10,180 nucleotides of DNA from an uncultured Bacteroidota bacterium (GCA_903851455.1 CAINOM010000399.1:1-10180), one strand, 5' to 3'; shown: positions 1 through 7,556, counted from the stretch's first letter. Program-made: numbers and translations. The notes: generated from the letters alone by a model not told the origin.

Positions 1-447
1 CTCAATTATATGCACAGCGCCTGCTTCGACTATCCATTGCAAAAGTGGTTTGATTTTAAGGTGCCGAAGACAAGCGTGGCGGCCGACTACATTCCAGGCA
101 TTCTGAACGAGGAGGAGATCCCGGCATGGAATCCGAATGCGAAGATCGTATGGTTGGGTAAAGATCCCGGGGTTGAGGTGGTCACGAAGTCTAAGAAGGG
201 TAACACATGGGAACTGGCGTCGCTCACCTTCAACAGTACCCGTGAGGTGTTGAATATTAAAGTAGACGTTGCACAGGGGAAATGGCTGGCAGGCATGCTT
301 CAGGAATTGTCTGTTGACCAGGTAAAAGTAAAAACACTGAAGGAAGTGAAAGATAGCTATGAAGCCGCGGGCCTTGAAGACTTTGAATTATTCTGGGACA
401 ATAAACCTGTTAACGGGCTATATAAAGTTGGGTTACTAAGGTTGTAG
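1..447 (+). CDS. C-terminal fragment of a conserved protein, function uncertain
   Basis: The reading frame is open from the left edge of the window to a TAG at 445-447, so this is the 3' end of a longer gene; the ATG at 10-12 is probably internal. The visible 148 residues are soluble, with no membrane segment, and mix charged and aromatic residues. An N-terminal stretch carries FDYPLQKWFDF and then IPGILNEEEIPAWNP; next comes a strand-rich part (KIVWLGKDPG, ASLTFNSTREVL) and last a helical, Lys/Glu-rich tail. Bases 1-9 encode Leu-Asn-Tyr in frame. No catalytic motif is visible. The style vaguely recalls the C-terminal extension of some Bacteroidota B12-binding/radical SAM proteins, but I cannot verify this and no CxxxCxxC motif is in view. 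The stop lies four bases from the stop of the convergent methyltransferase, with no hairpin between them. I am confident that it is coding, not of its function. Confidence 0.8.
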   Translation, partial: LNYMHSACFDYPLQKWFDFKVPKTSVAADYIPGILNEEEIPAWNPNAKIVWLGKDPGVEVVTKSKKGNTWELASLTFNSTREVLNIKVDVAQGKWLAGMLQELSVDQVKVKTLKEVKDSYEAAGLEDFELFWDNKPVNGLYKVGLLRL

Positions 448-451
448 TTTC

Positions 452-1045
452 TCAATACTCCTTCACCCAGAGTTTCAGCAGATTATTGTAGTGTGTCTCG
501 CGCAGCCGGTAACATCCCGGTATTTCAGCTATCGATTGCCAATAGGTTGCTAGTCTCGTACCCACCGGCATTTTCTTCAACTGTATCAGCAGGTGGTTAG
601 TGTATAGTTCATAAAGTTCTGCCGACCTGTCCACCTGTTCATCCAGCGAATCCGAAAGCACAATATTTTCATGAAAGGAATTGTAGAAATATATTCCGGT
701 GTATTCGGAGATATCCATTTCCAGGAAGTTGCAATGCAGCAGTGTCACATTGTCCAGCCCGAATTGCTTGATCACCTTATTGCCTACGGTTACAAAATTT
801 TTTCTTTGCTCTATGCCTGTGTATGTGCCATTGTTGAAGAACCCACCCGTAATGCAGAATTTCCCTACGCCCGCACCAATGTCAACGATCCTCGCACCCA
901 TACTTGAATTCAGAAATCGCGATGCAGTGATCGCCACATTTATCGGCGTCCAGTGAATGGTTGACAGCTTTTGAACGTAGACCGGGAAAAGGTTATCAAA
1001 AGCTGCGTCTGAGAAAAAGTAATTTTGAGGCTGGGTCAAATACAT
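452..1045 (-). CDS. Class I SAM-dependent methyltransferase
   Basis: A protein of 197 residues if started at the ATG at 1043-1045. It should transfer a methyl group from S-adenosylmethionine; the substrate is unknown. The Rossmann-fold motif I is clear at residues 54-64 (VDIGAGVGKFC). An acidic residue ends the second strand (GIEQ, Glu79, expected to bind the ribose hydroxyls). A later strand carries FYNSFHEN at about 120-127, in the place where many family members have N/D-PP-Y/F. There is no signal peptide or membrane helix, so it should be cytoplasmic. The frame stays open upstream to a GTG at 1157-1159. I prefer the start at 1045 because the extra 38 codons would overlap the divergent gene, and because a good TATTTTTG -7 element lies just upstream of 1045. 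Its length is short for the superfamily but complete. It could be a protein or small-molecule methyltransferase; the sequence does not decide. Confidence 0.85.
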   Translation of the reverse strand: MYLTQPQNYFFSDAAFDNLFPVYVQKLSTIHWTPINVAITASRFLNSSMGARIVDIGAGVGKFCITGGFFNNGTYTGIEQRKNFVTVGNKVIKQFGLDNVTLLHCNFLEMDISEYTGIYFYNSFHENIVLSDSLDEQVDRSAELYELYTNHLLIQLKKMPVGTRLATYWQSIAEIPGCYRLRETHYNNLLKLWVKEY

Positions 1046-1054
1046 TGGCAATGA

Positions 1055-1076
1055 GGTATTTAGGTGCAAAAATACC
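1055..1076. repeat. 7-bp inverted repeat in the divergent promoter region
   Basis: The arms GGTATTT (1055-1061) and AAATACC (1070-1076) are perfect inverted copies separated by eight bases. The repeat lies between the methyltransferase start and the divergent start at 1120 and covers the candidate -7 element of the methyltransferase gene. The placement would suit a dimeric regulator's operator. A 7-bp repeat in AT-rich DNA can arise by chance, so the operator role is an inference. Confidence 0.35.
1067..1074 (-). promoter_or_regulatory. Candidate -7 promoter element for the methyltransferase gene
   Basis: On the minus strand this reads TATTTTTG, an exact match to the Bacteroidota -7 consensus TAnnTTTG. 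Transcription would start near position 1060, leaving a leader of about 15 bases before the ATG at 1045. A TTTG further upstream on the same strand is about 26 bases away, longer than the usual spacing near 20, so no good -33 partner is seen. Confidence 0.5.
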
Positions 1077-1089
1077 GTATCTTCATGAC

Positions 1090-1097
1090 TAACTTTA
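1090..1097 (+). promoter_or_regulatory. Candidate -7 promoter element for the 1120-1605 gene
   Basis: TAACTTTA matches TAnnTTTG at all but the last base. Initiation would fall near 1103-1105, about 15 bases before the ATG at 1120. No convincing TTTG -33 box is seen upstream at normal spacing. It lies back to back with the candidate promoter of the divergent methyltransferase gene. Confidence 0.35.
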
Positions 1098-1119
1098 ATG
1101 CAAATAATTGATATAATCA

Positions 1120-1605
1120 ATGGCTCCGGTCTTACGTATAAGTCGTATAGGGTTGGCACGGTTGGCCGCGTTAGGTTTGTTTGCCATCATCTCGTTTGTG
1201 TTTTATTCCTCATGTAATAGATTTTGGACCAAAAAAAAGAGGGGCTACTATAGCATGGCTGCAGCCACCAATCCCGGAACATGCAATTTTGAAGGGAAGA
1301 TAATGGAGGTAATTGAGCCGGAAAGAAGTGACTCCGGTACCGCTTACGGCCAATACCCTTGCAGAGCAAAAGTGAAATTGTTACGGGTATTTGGTTGCGC
1401 ATCCGCTGTTTCAGTACCGTTGCCCGAAGACGGCATAGTGGAGATGAGGTTCGCATACACACTGCACGACACAAACATATTCCCCGGCATGAAAACGCAT
1501 TTCCCGGGTTTAAAAAAGGGAAATATATTCCTTGCAACAGCGATGCAGCACATCGCCACCGGTGCAGGAAACGAATTTGTTGTCTACGACTACGAAAAAG
1601 AGTGA
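1120..1605 (+). CDS. Small protein of unknown function, possibly membrane-anchored
   Basis: A protein of 161 residues that I do not recognise. Residues 1-14 are basic, residues 15-30 are strongly hydrophobic (LAALGLFAIISFVFY), and a KKKR cluster follows at about 38-41. This fits a signal anchor or a poor signal peptide. Cys32 follows YSS, which is not a good lipobox. The rest (from about residue 50) alternates short strands with turns and looks like a small beta-rich domain: CNFEGKIMEV, KVKLLRVFG, GIVEMRFAY, NIFLATAM, EFVVYDYE. It contains three cysteines in the soluble part (54, 81, 93). A second possible start is the ATG at 1255-1257, which has a GAGGGG ten bases upstream and would give a 116-residue cytoplasmic protein without the hydrophobic segment. 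I kept the longer form because a candidate -7 element sits ahead of it. It is followed 62 bases later by the propeller gene on the same strand. Confidence 0.7.
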   Translation: MAPVLRISRIGLARLAALGLFAIISFVFYSSCNRFWTKKKRGYYSMAAATNPGTCNFEGKIMEVIEPERSDSGTAYGQYPCRAKVKLLRVFGCASAVSVPLPEDGIVEMRFAYTLHDTNIFPGMKTHFPGLKKGNIFLATAMQHIATGAGNEFVVYDYEKE

Positions 1606-1641
1606 ATAAAACGGCTTGCGTACAGTTTCTGCCAAAAGCAG

Positions 1642-1649
1642 TATCTTTA
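1642..1649 (+). promoter_or_regulatory. Candidate -7 promoter element for the propeller-protein gene
   Basis: TATCTTTA differs from TAnnTTTG only in the last base and lies 18 bases before the ATG at 1668, which fits a short leader. A TTG at 1616-1618 is 23 bases upstream, slightly more than the usual spacing. If real, the two exported-protein genes downstream can be transcribed separately from the 1120-1605 gene. Confidence 0.35.
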
Positions 1650-1667
1650 TTAATATCAGTTCTGGTT

Positions 1668-4463
1668 ATGAAAAAGTCATTATTCCCGGTTATCGGTTTG
1701 TTTATCGTTGCGGCATTTTATATGCTTACAGCAGCCAATAGTTTTTCTTTGCGCGAATCACGCGAAAAGCCGCAGGCGGATGGCGATGATGACGCAGGCG
1801 CAGTAGCTTACGAGATCGGTCTGCTGCATGACCCGGCAACCGGCCAGATACCTCCTCATATGCGTGTGCGTGAACTCGCGTTCGCAGCAGGCCTTCCGAA
1901 TGATATTGGCCTGGTGCACTTCGGCGCTTCATCAAGGACCACAACCTCTACTGCCTGGCAGGCAAGGGGACCATGGAATGTTGGTGGCAAGACCCGTGCG
2001 TTTGGCGTGGATGTTGCCAATGAAAACAACCTGATCGCCGGAACTACATCCGGTTGCATGTGGCGGTCTACCGACCAGGGCCTTACGTGGCACACCACTA
2101 CACCAGTCAACACCTATCAGGGTGCCAGCTGCCTTACACAGGATAAACGCCCCGGACATACTAATATATGGTACTATGCATCCGGGGAAGACTATAATTC
2201 CGCTTCTGCTACAGGGGCATACTATTATGGAAATGGCGTGTATAAGTCGGTAGACAGCGGTGAAACGTGGACCGCGCTTTCCTCCACTATGACATCGGGC
2301 ATAAATAGCTTTGATATCTGGAGCGACCTGGTATGGAATATTGTTGCCAACCCGGCAGATATGGTTAATGATGTGGTGTTTGCCGCCGCTTATGCGGGTA
2401 TCTACCGCAGCGCAGATGGCGGAACCACCTGGACCATGGTCAAGGGCGCTTCAGGCACCTATGTATCGGATTTTACCGATGCCGCGATCACAAGCACCGG
2501 AGTGCTGTATGTTACCTTGAGCAGTGGTGGTCCGCAACACGGTATTTATCGGTCCACAGACGGGGTGACGTTTACAAATATTACACCTGCCGGTTTCCCC
2601 GCGGTTTACAACCGTGTAAAGATCGGCATCAATCCTACCGATGAATCACAGGTATATTTTATAGCCAACACACCCGGCTCAGGTTCCCCAGATACAAGCT
2701 ATTTGGGTGCCATAGAATGGAACAGTTTATGGAAGTACAAGTATTTGTCGGGAGACGGCAGCGGGGCAGGAGGAGCATGGAATAATTACTCAGCCAGTCT
2801 TCCGTCCAACGGCGGCTTCTTTAATTCTTACAATACCCAGGGCTCTTACGATATGGTGGTGAAAGTGAAACCAGGAGATTCAAATATGGTTTTCATCGGC
2901 GGTACAAACTTATTCCGTTCTACATCGGGCTTTGCCGATTCTACACACACGACTTTTATAGGTGGTTATGTGCAGAATGCCGGATTGCCGGTGGTTAATG
3001 AATACCCTAATCATCACCCGGATCAGCATGACCTTGTTTTCTTGCCGAGCAATCCTGATAAAATGTTCTCTGCGAATGATGGCGGTATGTACATTACAAA
3101 TGACAATACTGCAGCCAACGTTGCATGGACTTCGCTGGACAATGGCTACCTCTCCACAATGTTTTATACCTGCGCCATCGATCATGCTACAACCGATGAT
3201 GTAGTTATCGGGGGCGCACAGGACAACGGCAGCTGGTACACTAACTCGGCCGCGCTGACTACACCATGGGTTACGCCAAGAAATGCCGATGGTTCATTTT
3301 GCGCAGTGGCAGACAGCGGAAAAGCATTTTACTTCAGTATCCAGAGTGGTAAGATGATGCGTGCAAAATTGAATGCATCCGGCGGCGTAGACAGCTTCGC
3401 ACGGATAGACCCTATCGGGGGGCATGGCTACTTATTCGTAAATCCTTATATTCTCGATCCGATCGATAACAATGTCATGTACCTCGGCGCCGGGAGGTGT
3501 GTATGGCGTAACAATAATCTCTCTGGAATTCCATATGCCGGCAACTGGGACACCATTTCTACCAACTGGGTGAAATTTACTGACTCATTGCCCGGCTCCA
3601 GCTGGACGGTAACAGCGCTCGCAGCATCCAGGGTGCCTGCCCACCGCCTTTATTATGGCACTTCTTTCAAACGGGTATATCGTATGGATAATGCCAATGC
3701 AGGCATGCCCACACCGGTGGATATTACACCAACTATTTTCCCTGCAGGGGGTAATGTTGGTTGCATTGCCGTCGACCCCACCAATGCGGATAACGTAATG
3801 GTGGTATTCACCAATTACAATCTGTATAGCTTATTCTATTCAAGCAATGGCGGTACCTCGTGGAAGAAAGTGGCGGGAAATCTTGAAGCAACGCCTGCGG
3901 GTACTGGCGCGGGTCCATCGGTCAGGTATGCAAGCATTATCCCGGTAACAGGGGGTACTGTTTACCTCGTGGGTACCAGTGTTGGTTTGTTTGCAACCAC
4001 AAATTTAGATACCACAAGCGCCGACGGAACGGTATGGACACAACAGGGAGCATCAAACATTGGTGCAGCGGTGGTAGACATGATCGACTATCGCGCCACC
4101 GACGGGCTCGTGGTTATCGCCACGCATTCCAGTGGTATGTACTCCACGCACATCACAAGTACCAGCGATGTACTGGAGGCGCCAAAGGTCACCGCCAGCC
4201 ATTTCGATCTTAATTTCTCCAACTTCCCTAATCCGTTCACCAGCACAACCACCATACAGTTCAGTCTCAAAGAAAAAGAGACCGTGCTCCTGAAGGTGTA
4301 TGATCAGCAGGGTAGGTTGGTGAGCACCCTGGCAAATGAGTCACTGGATGCCGGAGAGCACAAATATACTTTCCAGCCCAGCCTGCTGTCATCGGGTGTA
4401 TATTATTGTACACTCTCTTCTGGTACTTATAGCGAGACCAGGAAATTACTGCTGCTCAGGTAG
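1668..4463 (+). CDS. Secreted beta-propeller (BNR/Asp-box, VPS10/GH74-like) protein with T9SS type A sorting domain
   Basis: A protein of 931 residues. The start at 1668 gives a clean Sec signal (MKK, then a hydrophobic core to about residue 20, cleavage near TAAN at 21-24); the frame is open further upstream but reads as non-protein-like sequence. Asp-box motifs (S-x-D-x-G-x-T-W) occur at 134-141 (STDQGLTW), 194-201 (SVDSGETW) and 248-255 (SADGGTTW), with degenerate copies at 296-302 (STDGVTF) and 725-732 (SSNGGTSW). These mark hairpin turns of beta-propeller blades as in sialidases, sortilin/VPS10 and GH74 enzymes. A segment NHHPDQHDLVF at 448-458, followed by ANDGGMY, also recalls the GH74/xyloglucanase-like group. 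Residues 852-931 form a type A T9SS sorting domain (NFPNPF, then VYDQQGRLV and SGVYYCTL, ending KLLLLR). The protein should reach the cell surface or medium through SprA. Whether it is an enzyme, adhesin or binding protein cannot be told; catalytic acids are not identifiable by eye. Confidence 0.92.
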   Translation: MKKSLFPVIGLFIVAAFYMLTAANSFSLRESREKPQADGDDDAGAVAYEIGLLHDPATGQIPPHMRVRELAFAAGLPNDIGLVHFGASSRTTTSTAWQARGPWNVGGKTRAFGVDVANENNLIAGTTSGCMWRSTDQGLTWHTTTPVNTYQGASCLTQDKRPGHTNIWYYASGEDYNSASATGAYYYGNGVYKSVDSGETWTALSSTMTSGINSFDIWSDLVWNIVANPADMVNDVVFAAAYAGIYRSADGGTTWTMVKGASGTYVSDFTDAAITSTGVLYVTLSSGGPQHGIYRSTDGVTFTNITPAGFPAVYNRVKIGINPTDESQVYFIANTPGSGSPDTSYLGAIEWNSLWKYKYLSGDGSGAGGAWNNYSASLPSNGGFFNSYNTQGSYDMVVKVKPGDSNMVFIGGTNLFRSTSGFADSTHTTFIGGYVQNAGLPVVNEYPNHHPDQHDLVFLPSNPDKMFSANDGGMYITNDNTAANVAWTSLDNGYLSTMFYTCAIDHATTDDVVIGGAQDNGSWYTNSAALTTPWVTPRNADGSFCAVADSGKAFYFSIQSGKMMRAKLNASGGVDSFARIDPIGGHGYLFVNPYILDPIDNNVMYLGAGRCVWRNNNLSGIPYAGNWDTISTNWVKFTDSLPGSSWTVTALAASRVPAHRLYYGTSFKRVYRMDNANAGMPTPVDITPTIFPAGGNVGCIAVDPTNADNVMVVFTNYNLYSLFYSSNGGTSWKKVAGNLEATPAGTGAGPSVRYASIIPVTGGTVYLVGTSVGLFATTNLDTTSADGTVWTQQGASNIGAAVVDMIDYRATDGLVVIATHSSGMYSTHITSTSDVLEAPKVTASHFDLNFSNFPNPFTSTTTIQFSLKEKETVLLKVYDQQGRLVSTLANESLDAGEHKYTFQPSLLSSGVYYCTLSSGTYSETRKLLLLR

Positions 4464-4513
4464 CAGCCCGGTAAAGAGCATTAACTAAAGAACCTTACTA
4501 TAATTTCGGCTTT

Positions 4514-6772
4514 ATGATCATAAGAAAATTACTAGCCTGCCTGTTATTGATAACAGGTTGTTCTACGCTTGCACGCGCACAAAGTGATGCCGCAAAGCCT
4601 CGTTTGTCGGCGTTTACACAGCAATATTTCGCCGCTGCCAAAAAGCTGAAAGACAGCAAGGCCCGCTTGCCGGAGTATGTGTACAAGAAGATAAACAACA
4701 AGACCTATATAAGCGCTTTTATTAAAGTTGGCGATGTAAGCCAGTCACAGCTGGATGCGCTGGGTGTATACATTGGCACGCGCGCCGGCGATATCTGGAC
4801 AGCACAGATACCCGTGGAAAATCTTTCCTCATTCGTTACCGTGCCCGGTATCAAATACATAGATCTTGACGCACCTATTTTCCCGGTACTTGATTCGGCG
4901 CGAAAGCAGACACGTGCCGACTCGGCGCAGAACGGCATATTCTTGCCCGCACCAATGACCGGTAAGAACGTGATCGTAGGTGTAATAGATGCAGGCTTTG
5001 ATTTCACGCATCCCACTATGTACGACACCACGCATAGCGAGTACCGCATCAAGCGGGTGTGGACACAGAAACTTTCCGGTACGCCGCCCACCGGCTTTGC
5101 TTATGGCAATGAAATGACCGATAGCGATGTGATCAGGGCGCAAGGTTATGATACGGCTATATTATCTCACGGTACGCATGTAACAGGGATCGCTGCCGGA
5201 TCTGGATATGGCAGCAATGCGAACAACCGGCGGTTCAGGGGCATGGCGTTCGAAAGTGATATTGTGCTGGTAGGCATCATGCCGGCGCCGGGTGAGTGGA
5301 GTGTTGCAGGAGAGTCAGACATTATCGATGGTATGAATTACATCTACACCTACGCCGCAGCTGCCGGTAAACCTGCTGTTGTGAATCTGAGCTGGGGTGC
5401 AACGATAGGACCTCATGATGGAAATTCATTGTTTAGCCAGGCATGCGATGCACTCACAGGACCGGGTAAAATATTTGTTTGTGCCGCAGGCAACAATGGG
5501 GAAGACACAGTGCACCTGCAAAAAGTACTTACCGGTTTAGACACCATAGTAAGCACCTTTGTTACTTTCTCCCCTTATCTCGATACAGCAAATCAAAAAA
5601 CATGGGTGGATGTATGGGGCGACAGTGGCCGAAGCTTTTGCCTGAATGTAAAATTGTATAGTGGCGCTACGGCCATAGACTCAACACCTTATTTGTGTGT
5701 TGCAGATACCGCGCAGAATTATTATCTCGTCGGTTCCAACGGCGATACCTGCTTTGTGACGATCACCATGGCTGCCCCCGAATACAACGGCAAGCCGCAT
5801 GCATTGCTGTACTTATACAGCCGTGTACATGACAATATTTGCCTGAACACGAAATCGGCAGAAGCAATAGTAAATATGTGGGAGGGCTATGTACTACCTC
5901 CCGAAGGATACTATGGTTATTTTAAAAAACTGGGCTATCCTTTTGCAGTGTCCGGAGATGCCATTCAGACGGTGTCTGATATTGGTTGTACACGCTCTGC
6001 GATCACATCGGCTGCGTATACATCCAAAACCTTTTTTACAAACGTTGCCGGCAGTGTGCTCGGTTATTCAGGTGCAGTTCATGGCCGCATAGCGCCATTC
6101 TCGAGTTTCGGTCCTACAGAAGACCACCGGATAAAGCCCGATATTGCAGCGCCGGGCTTTGCGTTGGCATCGTCGGTAAATTCGTATGATTCCACATACA
6201 ATTATGGCGCTTCTAATTATGATGGGATCATACATATTGATACCATTGGCGGCAGGAAATATCCTTATGCCATGCTCGCGGGCACCTCCATGGCATCTCC
6301 CTGTGTGTCCGGAATTGTTGCTATGTTGCTGCAACTCCGCCCCACACTTACTCCTGATTCTGTGAAGAGCATTCTTGCGGCAACTGCTATTACGGATGCC
6401 TACACAGGTACACTTCCGGCCGATGGCAACACCACATGGGGGCACGGTAAGATAAATGCCTACAAGGCGCTAAGGTACATGGCAGGAACGCTTAGTGTAG
6501 AAAACACACTTACCACAGACCCACTCGACTGCGTCCTTTATCCTAATCCAAACAATGGTGGCTTCACAATATCTTACAACAGCAAAACCCAGGAACAGCT
6601 AACGGTAACCGTGCTGGATATCACCGGCAGGCTGGTGAGTACACAATACTGGTTTGTAAATACCGGAACAAACACGCGACAGTTCAATACCGGTAAATTG
6701 CCAAGGGGCGTTTACTTTACTAAAATAGCATCGCTGAGCGGGTATAACGTTATCAGGATGGTTGTTGAATAG
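4514..6772 (+). CDS. Secreted subtilisin-like (S8) serine protease with T9SS type A sorting domain
   Basis: A protein of 752 residues. The signal sequence is residues 1-22, with ARA|Q as a likely signal peptidase I site; LITGC at 12-16 also resembles a lipobox, so lipidation is not excluded. Residues of about 24-140 look like a pro-region. The catalytic triad is complete: Asp159 (VGVIDAGFD), His219 (SHGTHVTG) and Ser592 (LAGTSMASP), with oxyanion Asn327 (CAAGNNG). Asn to Ser spans 265 residues against 66 in subtilisin, so a roughly 200-residue insertion, strand-rich and with several cysteines, lies at about 335-530. The C-terminus (about 675-752: LYPNPNNGGF, DITGRLV, LPRGVYFTKI) is a type A T9SS sorting domain. 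Fifty bases separate it from the upstream propeller gene, so co-transcription is likely; TAATTTCG at 4501-4508 is too close to the ATG to be a normal promoter. The role is extracellular proteolysis or maturation of surface proteins; the specificity is unknown. Confidence 0.95.
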   Translation: MIIRKLLACLLLITGCSTLARAQSDAAKPRLSAFTQQYFAAAKKLKDSKARLPEYVYKKINNKTYISAFIKVGDVSQSQLDALGVYIGTRAGDIWTAQIPVENLSSFVTVPGIKYIDLDAPIFPVLDSARKQTRADSAQNGIFLPAPMTGKNVIVGVIDAGFDFTHPTMYDTTHSEYRIKRVWTQKLSGTPPTGFAYGNEMTDSDVIRAQGYDTAILSHGTHVTGIAAGSGYGSNANNRRFRGMAFESDIVLVGIMPAPGEWSVAGESDIIDGMNYIYTYAAAAGKPAVVNLSWGATIGPHDGNSLFSQACDALTGPGKIFVCAAGNNGEDTVHLQKVLTGLDTIVSTFVTFSPYLDTANQKTWVDVWGDSGRSFCLNVKLYSGATAIDSTPYLCVADTAQNYYLVGSNGDTCFVTITMAAPEYNGKPHALLYLYSRVHDNICLNTKSAEAIVNMWEGYVLPPEGYYGYFKKLGYPFAVSGDAIQTVSDIGCTRSAITSAAYTSKTFFTNVAGSVLGYSGAVHGRIAPFSSFGPTEDHRIKPDIAAPGFALASSVNSYDSTYNYGASNYDGIIHIDTIGGRKYPYAMLAGTSMASPCVSGIVAMLLQLRPTLTPDSVKSILAATAITDAYTGTLPADGNTTWGHGKINAYKALRYMAGTLSVENTLTTDPLDCVLYPNPNNGGFTISYNSKTQEQLTVTVLDITGRLVSTQYWFVNTGTNTRQFNTGKLPRGVYFTKIASLSGYNVIRMVVE

Positions 6773-6794
6773 CCTTGTTAGAATTGATTTGATG

Positions 6795-6832
6795 GCGGCC
6801 TGTATCACAAATACAGGCCGCTTTTCTTTTTC
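6795..6832 (+). terminator. Intrinsic terminator after the protease gene
   Basis: A perfect 11-bp stem, GCGGCCTGTAT (6795-6805) pairing with ATACAGGCCGC (6811-6821), has a five-base loop CACAA and is followed by a T-rich run (6822-6832, one C interrupting). It starts 22 bases after the protease stop codon. The minus-strand side has no comparable T run, so it should act mainly on plus-strand transcripts. Its 3' arm and T tract also encode the last residues of the convergent outer-membrane protein. Confidence 0.88.
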
Positions 6833-7515
6833 TGAAATTTATAATGCAATGCAAAATAAATTCCGGGGCTGAGCAGGCCACCTGTGAGTTCTGTGCGATA
6901 GTGATAAATATTATTTACCGGCTCAGAAACGGTTACATAATAGGTGTCACGATTGGCAAATAACAAGGTGTATTGGAAATCAAGACCAAGTGCGAGATAA
7001 CAGTTGTCATCTTTTTTTATGCTATAATGATATTCAAAGCCCACGGCCACTGCCGGGAAGACTTTACTGATGTCCAGCGCACTATCTATGTTGGTCGTTT
7101 TTGTCTGTACGCCGCTTGGCGCTACACTGTTTTCCTTTAGATAGGAGAGGCCGATACCTGCGTAAATGAACAAGCCGCCGTGAGACAGTCTCACCTCGAG
7201 ATTTTCATTGAGCATCACGTTTAGATAATTGAAATTGAGTGCAGCAACGCTCATTCCGCTCTGGTCCAGCGGAAGCCTGGCCCTGCCATAGGAAAAGTTA
7301 AGCCCCGGAAAAAACGAAGCATTCTCGGGTTTGAATAGTATTCCAGCGCGCAACCCTGAGCTCAACTGCCCGCCGTTGATAAAGGTATGCTCATGTGTAA
7401 GTAACTGCGGATAGCCCAGGTCAATGCCTGCGCTCAGATCTATCTGCGCCTCGCACAGATGGTTGAACAGGAGCAGGGAGAATAAGCATACCCATTTTGG
7501 AAAATATCGGTTCAT
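6805..7515 (-). CDS. Outer-membrane beta-barrel family protein
   Basis: A protein of 236 residues from the ATG at 7513-7515. That start gives a compact signal peptide (basic MNRYFPK, hydrophobic VCLFSLLLF, cleavage after CEA before QIDLS). An in-frame ATG 15 codons upstream (7558-7560) overlaps the stop of the preceding gene as ATGA and would suggest translational coupling, at the cost of an unusually long n-region; both starts are possible. The mature part has repeated amphipathic strands typical of small 8-10 stranded Bacteroidota barrels: SSGLRAGILFKP, GLNFSYGRA, GLFIYAGIGLSYL, AVAVGFEYHYSI, YLALGLDFQYTLLF, and a closing SPGIYFALHYKF. The chain ends in a basic tail, QKKKSGLYL, encoded by the terminator of the convergent protease gene. 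The location is predicted to be the outer membrane; ligand and function are unknown. It is probably the last gene of a cluster led by sprA. Confidence 0.85.
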   Translation of the reverse strand: MNRYFPKWVCLFSLLLFNHLCEAQIDLSAGIDLGYPQLLTHEHTFINGGQLSSGLRAGILFKPENASFFPGLNFSYGRARLPLDQSGMSVAALNFNYLNVMLNENLEVRLSHGGLFIYAGIGLSYLKENSVAPSGVQTKTTNIDSALDISKVFPAVAVGFEYHYSIKKDDNCYLALGLDFQYTLLFANRDTYYVTVSEPVNNIYHYRTELTGGLLSPGIYFALHYKFQKKKSGLYL

Positions 7516-7556
7516 CTCTGCGGGCAAACGCTCTGGCAATGTTTTTATTGTTATGC

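Noticed and set aside
1046..1159. Extension of the methyltransferase to a GTG at 1157-1159.
   Set aside because: It would overlap the divergent gene and run through a good candidate -7 element; the added residues show no methyltransferase features.
1359..1667. Upstream in-frame extension of the propeller gene (103 extra codons).
   Set aside because: It overlaps the 1120-1605 gene in another frame, is rich in Arg, His and Cys, and would bury the clear Sec signal peptide that begins at 1668.
4451..4467. Short hairpin GCTGCT/AGCAGC around the stop codon of the propeller gene.
   Set aside because: It has only six pairs, no T run follows, and the protease gene starts 50 bases on; it is not a convincing terminator.
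4501..4508. TAATTTCG upstream of the protease start as a -7 promoter element.
   Set aside because: It has one mismatch to TAnnTTTG, no -33 partner, and lies so close to the ATG at 4514 that transcription would start at or within the start codon.
6068..6445. 125-residue open frame on the minus strand inside the protease gene.
   Set aside because: It lies opposite the catalytic Ser region of the protease, is rich in Cys and Arg, and lacks protein-like organisation.
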